A stretch of DNA of 53,523 nucleotides from Propionibacteriaceae bacterium (GCA_030532575.1 JAUNKV010000019.1:1-53523); one strand, 5' to 3'. Shown: positions 32,903 to 40,392, counted from the first letter of the stretch. Made by a program: numbers and translations. Notes: generated by a model from the sequence alone, not told the origin.

Positions 32903-33535
32903 ATGTCACACCCACTCGCCCAGCTCGGGGCCAACACCATCCTGTGGGTCTTCGCGGCCCTGGTCACCGCAGCCATCACCGCCTGGAGCGCACGCCGTCG
33001 CCAAGCCGCCCTCCGCCCCACCCCCCACGCCCTGCCCCCGGGGGCCTGCCCTACAGCTCGAGAGCGGGCCGAGCAGGCCATCAATCAGCTGCGGGAACAG
33101 CTCGGGCAGGCCCAAACCAGCCTGGAGCTCGCGCTGGAGGCTCCGGGCCTGTTCGATATCAACTTCCCCGCCACCAAACGGTTCTGGGAAGCCATGACCC
33201 AGTGGGAAGACTCCCACCTACGACTGACAGGGGCGGAAGCGCTGACCCGAGCGCAAGCCCTCCACACACTGTGGGAGGACACCGTCGCGGCCGCCCAGAT
33301 CGCAGGCGACGGCTACCTGGCAAGCACTGACCGCATCAGCCTGAAAACCGCTCGCGGCCTGGTCGCGAAAGCAGCCAGCACCACCAGCAACCACGAACGC
33401 GAAGCACTCATGGCCAAAGTCGCCGAGCTCTTGGCCAAACTCAACCTCGCCCTCCTCGGGCGAGACACCATCGCCGCCATCACCACCGCCCTAGCAGGCA
33501 GCATCGACGCACCACCCACACCCGCCGTCGCGTGA
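32903..33535 (+). CDS. Membrane-anchored protein, paralogue of the 45931 gene
   Basis: 210 residues. GGAAGGGG precedes the ATG. One N-terminal helix (TILWVFAALVTAAITAWSA) is followed by a soluble domain with EAPGLFDINFPATKRFWEAMTQWED, LTGAEALTRAQALHTLWED and KVAELLAKLNLALL. The 45931-46698 product shares each of these blocks. No catalytic residues stand out and I do not recognise the family. The terminator at 33580-33615 follows. Confidence 0.75.
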   Translation: MSHPLAQLGANTILWVFAALVTAAITAWSARRRQAALRPTPHALPPGACPTARERAEQAINQLREQLGQAQTSLELALEAPGLFDINFPATKRFWEAMTQWEDSHLRLTGAEALTRAQALHTLWEDTVAAAQIAGDGYLASTDRISLKTARGLVAKAASTTSNHEREALMAKVAELLAKLNLALLGRDTIAAITTALAGSIDAPPTPAVA

Positions 33536-33579
33536 GTGCTGAAGAATCGCCAGCCAAGCTGCGGTAGAGCGAACTCCTG

Positions 33580-33615
33580 GCAACCGGCCCGACGTTGACA
33601 CGTCGGGCCGGTTGC
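33580..33615 (+). terminator. Strong GC-rich terminator-like hairpin
   Basis: A perfect 15-bp stem (33580-33594 with 33601-33615) and a 6-base loop, followed by TTCGG. It separates the accessory genes from the replication region. Confidence 0.7.
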
Positions 33616-33657
33616 TTCGGCACAGCCCTACCGAACCTCCGACAGGCGCATAAGGCC

Positions 33658-33686
33658 TAGTGATATCACTTGAGAGGTGCTAGAGT
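33658..33686 (+). promoter_or_regulatory. Promoter/operator of the RHH gene
   Basis: TAGAGT (33681-33686) lies 7 bases before the ATG, so the transcript would be leaderless or nearly so. The perfect palindrome AGTGATATCACT (33659-33670) covers the -35 position and part of the spacer. Confidence 0.5.
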
Positions 33687-33692
33687 GTGCGC

Positions 33693-33947
33693 ATGCCACC
33701 TAGGAAGAGCCCAGCCGGACGCCCCACCCACGGTGTCTCTCTCAGAGTCCCCGTCGACGTGATTGCAGCAGTGAAGGAGAACTGCCAGAGGCTCAACGTG
33801 ACGCAGAACAACCTGATCGTCACCATCCTCGAGCACGCACTCACAGGGGTCCCCGGAGAGCCCCTGTTGCCCTGGTGGGATGAGTGGAACCAACGGCAAG
33901 CAACCCAGCAGGCCAAGTTGGTGGAGGAGGGACCAGTGGTGACATGA
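33693..33947 (+). CDS. Ribbon-helix-helix protein upstream of rep
   Basis: 84 residues. The pattern THGVSLRVPVDVIAAVKENCQRLNVTQNNLIVTILEHAL is that of Arc/CopG-like ribbon-helix-helix proteins: a beta strand and two helices. A small RHH gene next to a replication gene is a common copy-number repressor. The palindrome at 33659-33670 would suit an RHH dimer. A GTG at 33687 is a possible alternative start. No clear Shine-Dalgarno at normal spacing. Confidence 0.75.
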   Translation: MPPRKSPAGRPTHGVSLRVPVDVIAAVKENCQRLNVTQNNLIVTILEHALTGVPGEPLLPWWDEWNQRQATQQAKLVEEGPVVT

Positions 33948-33948
33948 A

Positions 33949-34078
33949 AGCGGCCCCCGAAGGGGCCGCTCCAAGCTGTGCCGTGGGCAGTTCCCAGCTA
34001 CCCACGAAGCAGGAGAGAGACTCTCCTGAGTTGTGAAGTCCCTACCAAAGGAGCTTCGATACCGAAAGGAACTTCCGT
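33949..34078 (+). promoter_or_regulatory. Structured leader of the rep gene
   Basis: Three hairpins precede rep: AGCGGCCCC with GGGGCCGCT (33949-33970, loop CGAA), GTGGG with CCCAC, and CAGGAGA with TCTCCTG. GAAAGGAAC lies just before the GTG. A leader like this could hold antisense-RNA or attenuation control of Rep. I could not place a promoter for such an RNA. Confidence 0.45.
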
Positions 34079-36058
34079 GTGTCTTCGACTCTAGCAGAGC
34101 ACCAGCTTGCTTGCTTGCAAGCAAGCAAGCAGACTGACACCTCCCCTGTGGAAGCCGCCTTGTCTGGTGCGTCGTGGCGGCTGACGGCCGTGTTGAGTCC
34201 GCGTCTGAGCGTGCGTGTGGCGGGGGTGGATGCTTCTGGGCGTGCCCTGAACGTCTACAGCGGTCGGTGTCGTGTGGACGCCGAGGAGCCGGGGCGGCCG
34301 TGGGCGGTCTACCTGGCAGGCTCGGATCACCGGTTCCGGCTGTTGTGTTTTGACCTGGATGCGAAATCAGCTGAGGCACGCGACGCGGCCGTCCGTGACG
34401 CCGACATACTGTGTGGCCTGCTGCACGATGTTGGTCTGGATGTTGTGGTGTGTGAGTCTGGCCCGACGGGTGGCCGTCATGTGTGGACTGGCCTGGTTGA
34501 GAGTGTTGATGCGGAGACTGTGGCCACGCTGGCGCGTTTGGCACGGCACCTGTGCCCCACCGTGGATGTGTCTCCTTTGACCAATCCGGTCACCGGGTGT
34601 GTCCGCCCGCCGGGTGCCCCGCACCGCGCTGGAGGCCACTCCACCGTCATCTCTGGTGAGCTCAGCACGCTCACCGCCCCGACGGGCACTGCTGCCCAGG
34701 TCCGGCACCTGGTGGAGACCCTGGCACAGCTGGTCACCCACACCGACCCACCTGTCCTGCCTGGGCGGGATCGGCCACTGCCTGTTGATGATCATGGACG
34801 GCTCTACCTTCCAGGACCTCGACGCAACTTGCCTGCAGCTTCAGCAGCCGCTCTGCAGGAGAAGGTCACAGGAAATACGGATGCGTCGGCTGTGGTGTGG
34901 AGGGTCCTCATCGGTGCCGCGGCCGCGCGCTGGAGACACCACGACATCGCGCAGCTCGTCGAGACAGCTCCGGGCCTGGAACACATCCGCACCTACCGTG
35001 ACGGCACCCACCGTCGTCCCCGCTCCCCCCGAGAAGCATCCCTCCTGCTGCGCCGCCAGTGGGACAAGGCCGTCACGCACGTGGCCACCACACCACGCCA
35101 GATCGGGGACGACCCCACCTTCGACACCAGGGCCGACGCGATCGCCACACACATCCGCGACGTCCAGGCCCGCGCTGATGCCAGCACAGGCCGCTGGACC
35201 ACCAGAGGAGGCCCCACCGACCGCAAACTCCTCGACGCGCTGTGCATCCTCGCTCTCCAAGCCCTGACCCCCACCATCGAGGCCGACATCCGCCGCCTCG
35301 CGCTCCTGACAGGGATCGGACGTGAAACCGCCCGCACCGCCCTCCACCGCCTTGCGGCAGATGGGTGGATCACCCAGGTCCAGGAGGCCACCGGCCCGCA
35401 TGGAGCCCACTGGAAAATCACCCCCAGCCCAGTTCTCCACAGTCCTGCATCTATTGCCCGGTCACAAGCGGACCCACGCCCCGAAGGGGCCGGGACCGCC
35501 GAACGCCACACCCTCCTCGCTACCCTCACCGGCCGCCTTGCCGACGCCGCCCACGACCTGTTCACCCCCAGCCCCGGCCTGGGCCATCACGCTGGCAACC
35601 TCTACGCCCTTACCACCCTTCAGTCTCAACGTCTTGACGAGCTGGCCCACCAGTTGGGGTCCTCTCCCGAGCACACCGCTCGGACTTTGGACCGGCTCGT
35701 GGACGTCGGTGTCCTCATCCGCACCCGCGCCGGATGGAAACGCCCCCCCACCGACCGCCGCACCACCGCCGCCCAGGTTCTCGGTATCGACGGCCGCCTC
35801 AACCAGCGAGCCCACCGCTACCAGGTTGAGCGTGAGCTGTGGGCCTGGTGGCGATCCGAGGAAGCATGGATGCGAGCACCCCGCCGCCCCAGCACCACAC
35901 ACCGCCCCAGCCGCAGCCAACTCACCCTCCTACCCGACACAGGCCCCCCCACCCATGGCCCGCACCCACGCCGACCCGACGGCCGCCTCAACTGGAAAGA
36001 AGCCCGACGCATCATCGAAACCGAACACCACATCACCCCAGCTGTCCAGGCCGCATGA
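34079..36058 (+). CDS. Replication initiator with primase-like (AEP) domain
   Basis: 659 residues from the GTG at 34079. Residues 50-230 have the archaeo-eukaryotic primase fold marks CFDLDAK (about 90), VVCESGPTGGRHVW and TGCVRPPGAPHRAGGHS, as in actinobacterial plasmid Rep proteins. The C-terminal half has winged-helix segments (IRRLALLTGIGRETARTALHRLAADGWI and LDELAHQLGSSPEHTARTLDRLVDVGVL) for origin binding. The first codons carry a 26-bp palindrome (34105-34130). It follows the RHH gene and precedes parA, the usual order of a replication-partition core. Confidence 0.85.
   Translation: MSSTLAEHQLACLQASKQTDTSPVEAALSGASWRLTAVLSPRLSVRVAGVDASGRALNVYSGRCRVDAEEPGRPWAVYLAGSDHRFRLLCFDLDAKSAEARDAAVRDADILCGLLHDVGLDVVVCESGPTGGRHVWTGLVESVDAETVATLARLARHLCPTVDVSPLTNPVTGCVRPPGAPHRAGGHSTVISGELSTLTAPTGTAAQVRHLVETLAQLVTHTDPPVLPGRDRPLPVDDHGRLYLPGPRRNLPAASAAALQEKVTGNTDASAVVWRVLIGAAAARWRHHDIAQLVETAPGLEHIRTYRDGTHRRPRSPREASLLLRRQWDKAVTHVATTPRQIGDDPTFDTRADAIATHIRDVQARADASTGRWTTRGGPTDRKLLDALCILALQALTPTIEADIRRLALLTGIGRETARTALHRLAADGWITQVQEATGPHGAHWKITPSPVLHSPASIARSQADPRPEGAGTAERHTLLATLTGRLADAAHDLFTPSPGLGHHAGNLYALTTLQSQRLDELAHQLGSSPEHTARTLDRLVDVGVLIRTRAGWKRPPTDRRTTAAQVLGIDGRLNQRAHRYQVERELWAWWRSEEAWMRAPRRPSTTHRPSRSQLTLLPDTGPPTHGPHPRRPDGRLNWKEARRIIETEHHITPAVQAA
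34105..34130. repeat. 26-bp perfect palindrome of GCTT units inside rep
   Basis: GCTTGCTTGCTTG (34105-34117) is followed directly by its reverse complement. It encodes residues 9-18 of Rep (QLACLQASKQ). It could form a cruciform, an mRNA hairpin or a binding site. Confidence 0.8.
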
Positions 36059-36183
36059 TCACTAGAAACAAGTGTCGGACTAGTTAAGATGCATCCACCA
36101 TCTGAAACAGCTAGACTAGTTATGATAGTTAAGATAGACAGGATGAACAGGCCTGTCGCGCCAGTGCAACCAAGGACACCACA
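36059..36183 (+). promoter_or_regulatory. parA leader with centromere-like repeats
   Basis: AT-rich leader with repeats of the form TAGTTAAGAT: ACTAGTTAAGAT near 36080, then TAGTTATGA-TAGTTAAGA-TAGACAGGA in 9-bp register (36118-36142). GACAGG and CCTGTC, with ACAGGCCTGT, follow. The last 70 bases are nearly identical to the leaders of the ParB-like gene (36950-37065) and of the parA remnant (38247-38310). These are the likely partition sites and operators. Confidence 0.65.
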
Positions 36184-36939
36184 ATGACCATCTACGCAGT
36201 CGCTCTCTCCAAGGGCGGGAGCACCAAGACCACCACGGCCGCTGAACTGATCGTCGCCCTGACTCGACAGGGGCGACGAGTGCTGGCCATCGACTTGGAC
36301 CAGCAGGGCAACCTCACCACTAGGCTCGGGGTCACAGAGGACACCGAGGTGACGGCTGTGGCAGCCGATGTCCTGGCAGCTGAGGCCTCAGCGCTGGAGG
36401 CTGCTGTCGCTGCCCCCAGCGTGCCGGGGGCCAGCGTGCTCGCAGGCACTCATGACCTGGCCAACCTGGAACAGCGACCAGAGGTCCTCACCGTGCTGCG
36501 AGACCATCTGCCTGCTGTGGCGGGGGAGTGGGATGACGTTGTGATCGACACCCCGCCAGCCCTGGGCCTGGCGACTCTGGCCGCCCTGGCGGCCGCCGAT
36601 GTCGTGGTGGCAGCAGTGGCGTGTGAGACCGAGGCCTACGACCAACTTGACCGACTGGTTGCGACCATCAACCAACGAGTCGCCCCGATCCTCAAGCCAG
36701 GCCAGCAGGTCCACTGGATCGTCCCAACACGTCACGATCCACGACGACTGCTCGACCGCGATGTCGTCGACATGCTCACAGAGCAACACCCTGACCGCGT
36801 CACGACGCCGGTCAGAGAGGCAGTCGCCGTCAGGGACGCCTACACGGCTGGGATGCCAGTCTCCGTCTTCGCCCCAGGGTCCGCTGTTGCCGCTGACTAC
36901 GCAACAGCTCTGCACCCGATCATCACCAGAAACACGTGA
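36184..36939 (+). CDS. parA: ParA partition ATPase
   Basis: 251 residues, starting MTIYAVALSKGGSTKTTTAAEL. The deviant Walker A reads KGGSTKTTT, where most ParA proteins have KGGxGKTT; both Lys are present. Walker A' is VLAIDLDQQGNLT and Walker B is DDVVIDTPPALG. With the ParB-like protein and the repeated leaders it forms a plasmid partition system. Controlled by the repeats upstream. A fragment of its first 13 codons is repeated on the minus strand at 38208-38246. Confidence 0.92.
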   Translation: MTIYAVALSKGGSTKTTTAAELIVALTRQGRRVLAIDLDQQGNLTTRLGVTEDTEVTAVAADVLAAEASALEAAVAAPSVPGASVLAGTHDLANLEQRPEVLTVLRDHLPAVAGEWDDVVIDTPPALGLATLAALAAADVVVAAVACETEAYDQLDRLVATINQRVAPILKPGQQVHWIVPTRHDPRRLLDRDVVDMLTEQHPDRVTTPVREAVAVRDAYTAGMPVSVFAPGSAVAADYATALHPIITRNT

Positions 36940-37072
36940 TTGACCAGTCACACCTGCCGGGATAGTTAGGACATACCCAACATCCGGAATAGCTAGACTA
37001 GTTAAGATAGTGAAGATAGACAGGATGAACAGGCCTGTCACGCCAGTGCAACCAAGGACACCACAATGACCA
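36924..37072 (+). repeat. 149-bp inverted repeat, left copy (ParB-like gene leader)
   Basis: Spans the last codons of parA, the whole leader and the ATGACCA start of the ParB-like gene. The right copy at 38240-38388 is inverted and differs at 3 positions. Contains TAGTTAAGA-TAGTGAAGA-TAGACAGGA in 9-bp register, so it is also a candidate centromere. Confidence 0.9.
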
Positions 37073-37608
37073 CTCGCCGAAGCTTGAGAGACCGGAACCG
37101 TGCAGCGATCGCCGACGACCCACCGCTGCATGTGCCCCACGATGTCATCCCCGAGAAGCAGCCTGAAACCAGGGGCAAGAAGAAGACTCCCAAGACAACA
37201 GGGAACACGCGTCTTCTCGGGCTCTACCTCACACAGGAGGAGTACACCAGTGCCAAAGCTGCGTATCTCGCTGACTGGAACAACGGCGGCCTCCTCGACA
37301 CCTTCTCAGGCTGGATCGCAGCGGCCCTGGACACCCATGCGTCCCGGACACCGAAACAACGCAGCACCAGCACCATGAAAGAGCGAGCCCAGGCCCGCGT
37401 TGGCTCATCACGCTCCTTCACCGTGCCAGAGGCCTCCGTGACCAGGATGCGCAAAGCACTCACAGATGACCAGAAAGCAGGCCGCTGGCTCTCCGCCAGC
37501 GCATGGTGCAGCGAAGCGATCAGCTGGGCCGTCGACCAGGCCCGCACCAACAACGGCGGCACCCTCCCAACACCACCAGCACGCCTCCCCAACCGACTCA
37601 CACGATGA
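37066..37608 (+). CDS. ParB-like centromere-binding protein (small, non-canonical)
   Basis: 180 residues, second gene of the par locus. The N-terminus is basic (TTRRSLRDRNRAAIADD). Two helical blocks follow: NTRLLGLYLTQEEYTSAKAAYLADW and SFTVPEASVTRMRKALTDDQKAGRWLSASAWCSEAISWAV. The latter resembles a ribbon-helix-helix or HTH unit. There is no canonical ParB domain, so it is a ParB analogue named by position. Its stop overlaps the ATG of a broken Myb-repeat gene (ATGA, 37605-37608). Confidence 0.72.
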   Translation: MTTRRSLRDRNRAAIADDPPLHVPHDVIPEKQPETRGKKKTPKTTGNTRLLGLYLTQEEYTSAKAAYLADWNNGGLLDTFSGWIAAALDTHASRTPKQRSTSTMKERAQARVGSSRSFTVPEASVTRMRKALTDDQKAGRWLSASAWCSEAISWAVDQARTNNGGTLPTPPARLPNRLTR

Positions 37609-38135
37609 CTGCCACCCGGCCAAACACGCCAGTGACAGCAGGACAACAGAAGCCGACAGAGCCTGCTCGACCACAGCGCTGGGACAGTAGGGAGTTCTTG
37701 TTGCTCCAGGAGCATGGTCCCACCATGTCGTAGCCGGAGCTGCTGGCCCTGCTGCCAGGGCGTTCTCAGTCAGCGATCCAATCAGCGCTGACGAGGTCGA
37801 AGATTCCTCGTCGTCGATCACGTCGTGGGTCGCGGCGTCCACCACGATGGACTCAAGCTGAGGATGAGCTCCTTCACCAGATCGGACCATCCGCCTCGTG
37901 GCCGGAGCTGAAGGCTGCGTTCCCCGGCAGAAGCCAGGACGCGATCGGGCAGCGGATGCGTCTTTTCGGGCTGTCTCGACGCAAAGCTCCACCCTGGACC
38001 CCGGGCGAGGGCGAGCTGCTGCACCATCTTGGCGCAGTCGCGCCGTGGGAGCAGCTGGAAGCTCTTCTGCCAGGGCGGACCCGAGAGAGCATTCGTCATC
38101 GGTTGAGGACACTTGGGATCAGTCGCGCAAGACAC
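37605..38135 (+). pseudogene. Myb-like three-repeat protein broken by an amber codon
   Basis: From ATG 37605 the frame reads 42 codons and hits TAG at 37731-37733. It then stays open to TGA at 38135. Around the stop it reads HGPTMS*PELLALLPGRS, where intact relatives have MPWPEL, so TGG became TAG. The rest holds units WTQAEDELLHQIGPSASWPEL, then WTPGEGELLHHLGAVAPWEQL with LPGRTRESIRHRLRTLGI. It closely resembles the intact 47051-47569 protein. Coupling to the ParB-like gene by an ATGA overlap suggests it was once a third member of the par operon. Confidence 0.8.
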
Positions 38136-38207
38136 TGATCCCACCTGCCGGGTGCGGGTTGTGGGGAAATCGGGCAGTTGGGGAGGGTGGTCCAGGCGGT
38201 GACGGGG

Positions 38208-38246
38208 GCTGCCGCCCTTGGAGAGAGCGACTGCGTAGATGGTCAT
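38208..38246 (-). pseudogene. Truncated parA start
   Basis: On the minus strand, ATG at 38246 begins MTIYAVALSKGGS, identical to the first 13 residues of ParA. The sequence diverges completely after the Walker A start. It follows the inverted copy of the partition leader. A remnant of a second par locus or of a recombination event. Confidence 0.85.
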
Positions 38247-38388
38247 TGTGGTGTCCTTGGTTGCACTAGCGTGACAGGCCTGTTCATCCTGTCTATCTTC
38301 ACTATCTTAACTAGTCTAGCTATTCCGGATGTTGGGTATGTCCTAACTATCCCGGCAGGTGTGACTGGTCAATCACATGTTCCTGGTG
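38240..38388 (-). repeat. 149-bp inverted repeat, right copy
   Basis: Reverse complement of 36924-37072 with 3 differences. It carries the leader and centromere-like repeats and ends in the ATGACCA of the truncated parA. Together the copies flank the ParB-like gene and the Myb pseudogene. Confidence 0.9.
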
Positions 38389-38595
38389 CTGCTGGTTTGT
38401 TTGGGATGGAGGGGCGGCCTGCCGGGATCGTGAGGCCTTCACGACCTCAGCGACGGCTTGGGCGAACTTGGCCTTGAAGTCCAGGCGCTGGCGGGGGGGG
38501 GGGCACGTGGGGGCAAAAAGGTGTGTGAGGTCGTCCCAGCCTGCCTGGATGCCACGGGGGTGGGCGAAGCGCTGGACTGCGGACGACTGAACCAC
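38347..38595 (-). CDS. Doubtful small gene with a poly-C tract
   Basis: 82 codons from a GTG at 38595. The C-terminal half (RLDFKAKFAQAVAEVVKASRSRQ) looks protein-like, but there is no Shine-Dalgarno. The gene contains a run of 11 C (plus strand G at 38493-38503) and its end runs into the partition repeat. An AT-rich palindrome (38623-38650) lies upstream. It may be a decayed gene. Confidence 0.25.
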   Translation of the reverse strand: MVQSSAVQRFAHPRGIQAGWDDLTHLFAPTCPPPRQRLDFKAKFAQAVAEVVKASRSRQAAPPSQTNQQHQEHVIDQSHLPG

Positions 38596-38935
38596 TTCGC
38601 CGCGATGCCGCCGCCCTTACTGATTACAGTACTTACGGCGTTACTGTAATGATGAAGGTGATGCTGCTGCTGACTGGCCTGTCCCTGGCGTGGCGGGCTA
38701 GCGGCCCAAGGTGTTTCTGCCGCAGCTTGGGGGTGTTGAGGTTCACCCTTTTGGTGGTTTGAGCGTGTGTGGGGGCTTCCCGTAGGGGTTGGAGCTCGTC
38801 GAGTGGGTTCGCCCTCCCAGCCAAGCACCTGGCCTGGGCCTGCTGAGCCTGGTTCACACCGCGATGTTCTGTGTGGCCCTGAGTTTTGTCGGTCCTGCGA
38901 TCTATCGTGGGATGGACCACTGAAAAGGGGTTGAA
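38383..38935. other. Region without a confident gene
   Basis: About 550 bases between the partition repeat and the small membrane genes. It holds the 11-G tract, the palindrome ATTACAGTA (38623-38631) with TACTGTAAT (38642-38650), and only doubtful frames. The palindrome has GTAA-type ends like those at 4780, 31295 and 32837, so a lost or short gene may have been controlled here. Confidence 0.5.
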
Positions 38936-39277
38936 ATGTTCGTCAAGACCGTAGGAGTAGGGATGTTGTGGTTGGTGGTTGGGGTGCCGTTGGTGATGAC
39001 GGTGGTGGCTGTGGTGTTGGGGGCTGTGCGGTTGGGGAGGTTGTGGGATCGTCATGCTCGTGAGCAGCGTCGGGTCATGGTCATCGCATTGGTGTCGTTG
39101 CCGTTGCTCAATGGGGGACAGGCTTGGTACCGCCTCACGGAGTCCACGTCCTTCCTCGGGTGGGTGTTGTGGGGGCTCACCTTCCTGGCCAGCCTTGCCC
39201 TACTCGTCGTGGTGACGCGACCCCTCCACCAAGACTCCAACGACGATGCCCCAGCTGGTGGGGAGAGCACCCCGTGA
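38936..39277 (+). CDS. Small membrane protein, first of a tandem pair
   Basis: 113 residues, with AAAAGGGG upstream. Three hydrophobic segments: VGVGMLWLVVGVPLVMTVVAVVLGAV, VMVIALVSLPLLNGG and WVLWGLTFLASLALLVVV. The second half aligns with the next gene's product (ALVSLPLLNGGQAWYRLTES and VVVLPAITTWRAWAILTRPE; WVLWGL in both), so the pair arose by duplication. Stop and next ATG overlap (TGATG). Function unknown. Confidence 0.65.
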   Translation: MFVKTVGVGMLWLVVGVPLVMTVVAVVLGAVRLGRLWDRHAREQRRVMVIALVSLPLLNGGQAWYRLTESTSFLGWVLWGLTFLASLALLVVVTRPLHQDSNDDAPAGGESTP

Positions 39278-39567
39278 TGATCCTGCTGGCCGTCATCCCC
39301 ACAATGGTGATGTTGACCCTCGTCACTGTGACCGTGGTCTGGTTGTCCACCCGCTGGAAGAGCATCAGCCCCGGCACCCGGCGGGTAGGTGTCGTGGCCG
39401 TGGTGGTGCTTCCCGCGATCACCACCTGGCGGGCTTGGGCCATCCTCACCCGACCCGAGGCCTTCTCCGCCCTGGAGTGGGTGTTGTGGGGGCTGCTGTT
39501 CCTGAGCGGCAGTGCAGGAATTCCCCTGATCATCAACGCCCTCAAACACAACGGAGACGACCACTGA
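39277..39567 (+). CDS. Small membrane protein, second of a tandem pair
   Basis: 96 residues, starting MILLAVIPTMVMLTLVTVTVVW, overlapping the previous stop by one base. Three membrane segments with an EWVLWGLLFLSGSAG end, homologous to the preceding protein. Tandem small membrane paralogues on plasmids can be immunity or exclusion proteins, but I see nothing that decides it. Confidence 0.65.
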   Translation: MILLAVIPTMVMLTLVTVTVVWLSTRWKSISPGTRRVGVVAVVVLPAITTWRAWAILTRPEAFSALEWVLWGLLFLSGSAGIPLIINALKHNGDDH

Positions 39568-39659
39568 GAAGGACGTCGGTGATGGAATCTCCTGCCCCTG
39601 GCTTCTTTGCCGGGGGCAGGATGCAGGCCGATGAAACCGACCCTCTGGGCAACAAAGAA

Positions 39660-39703
39660 ATCATAGGGCACACCTTGACATAGGGCATGGTGTGCCCTAT
39701 GAT
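39660..39703 (+). promoter_or_regulatory. Second strong ATAGGGCA promoter
   Basis: -35 TTGACA (39675-39680), 17-base spacer, -10 TATGAT (39698-39703). ATCATAGGGCACA upstream, ATAGGGCA in the spacer and TGTGCCCTATGAT over the -10. Almost identical to 2501-2544, including ATTAATGGTGTTG after the -10. Confidence 0.85.
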
Positions 39704-39776
39704 TAATGGTGTTGGGGGACGCCCCACCCAGGCAGGCATCACCTGTCCGTCAACACAGCCCAGAAGGAGAACCATC

Positions 39777-40259
39777 ATGACCACCAGTCGCACTCGCACC
39801 GATCGATCCCGTGCGAATTTCCGCGCCATCGCGCGGGAGCTGCACGCGGAGTCGCAAGCCGAAATCGACGTCGCGATCCTCAACGGGGAGCGTGCCATTC
39901 ACATCGAGACCAAGGCCGGGGACCACCTGTCGTGTGACCCGCCGCAGTGCACAGCCGTCACCATGACCGGGGAGGGGCGCCTGGAGGTGGGCGGGACCTG
40001 CATTGTCAGGGCGTACGAGCGGAGTCGCGTGGATGTGCACGAGTGCGGGATCGTGTACGCCAGCGGTGTGCTCGGCTGCACCCCGACCGTCGTGCTAGCA
40101 GCAGACGAGTCCACGGTGTACGTGATCGGCCCCAACGTCCACGTGCTGGCCGACCCCGGGGTGGCCATCCACGACTACGGGCATGAGGAGGTGACCATCA
40201 AGGGCGGAGTCGTCATCAAGCACCCAATACCCCCTCCTCGCCCACCGACGAGACACTGA
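39777..40259 (+). CDS. Repetitive beta-strand protein of the ATAGGGCA-controlled set
   Basis: 160 residues from the ATG at 39777 after GAAGGAGA. The N-terminus is basic and helical (RTRTDRSRANFRAIARELHAES). From residue 55 a regular run of short beta strands appears (CTAVTMTGEGRLEVGG, CIVRAYERSRVDVHECGIVYA, STVYVIGPNVHVLADPG, VTIKGGVVIK), like the strand repeats of polymer-type right-handed beta-helices. Such folds occur in proteins that bind or mimic other polymers. The stop lies in the 58-bp palindrome at 40255-40312. Function unknown. Confidence 0.7.
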   Translation: MTTSRTRTDRSRANFRAIARELHAESQAEIDVAILNGERAIHIETKAGDHLSCDPPQCTAVTMTGEGRLEVGGTCIVRAYERSRVDVHECGIVYASGVLGCTPTVVLAADESTVYVIGPNVHVLADPGVAIHDYGHEEVTIKGGVVIKHPIPPPRPPTRH

Positions 40260-40312
40260 TGCACGCAAGCAGTCCCCGCCCTGCAGGGCGGGGACTGCTT
40301 GCGTGCATCAGT
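40255..40312. terminator. 58-bp perfect palindrome at a convergent gene end
   Basis: Left arm 40255-40283 and right arm 40284-40312 are exact complements (29 bp each) with no spacer. It includes the stop codon of the 39777 gene. No U-run follows. The secreted-protein gene comes from the other side, so it may stop both transcripts. Confidence 0.7.
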
Positions 40313-40392
40313 ACGTCTGGGCTGATGGGGTGCTAGGGAAGAGGGGCTGAGACTTTCATGTCAACCCGGTGGTACGGCGACTCTTCAGGACG

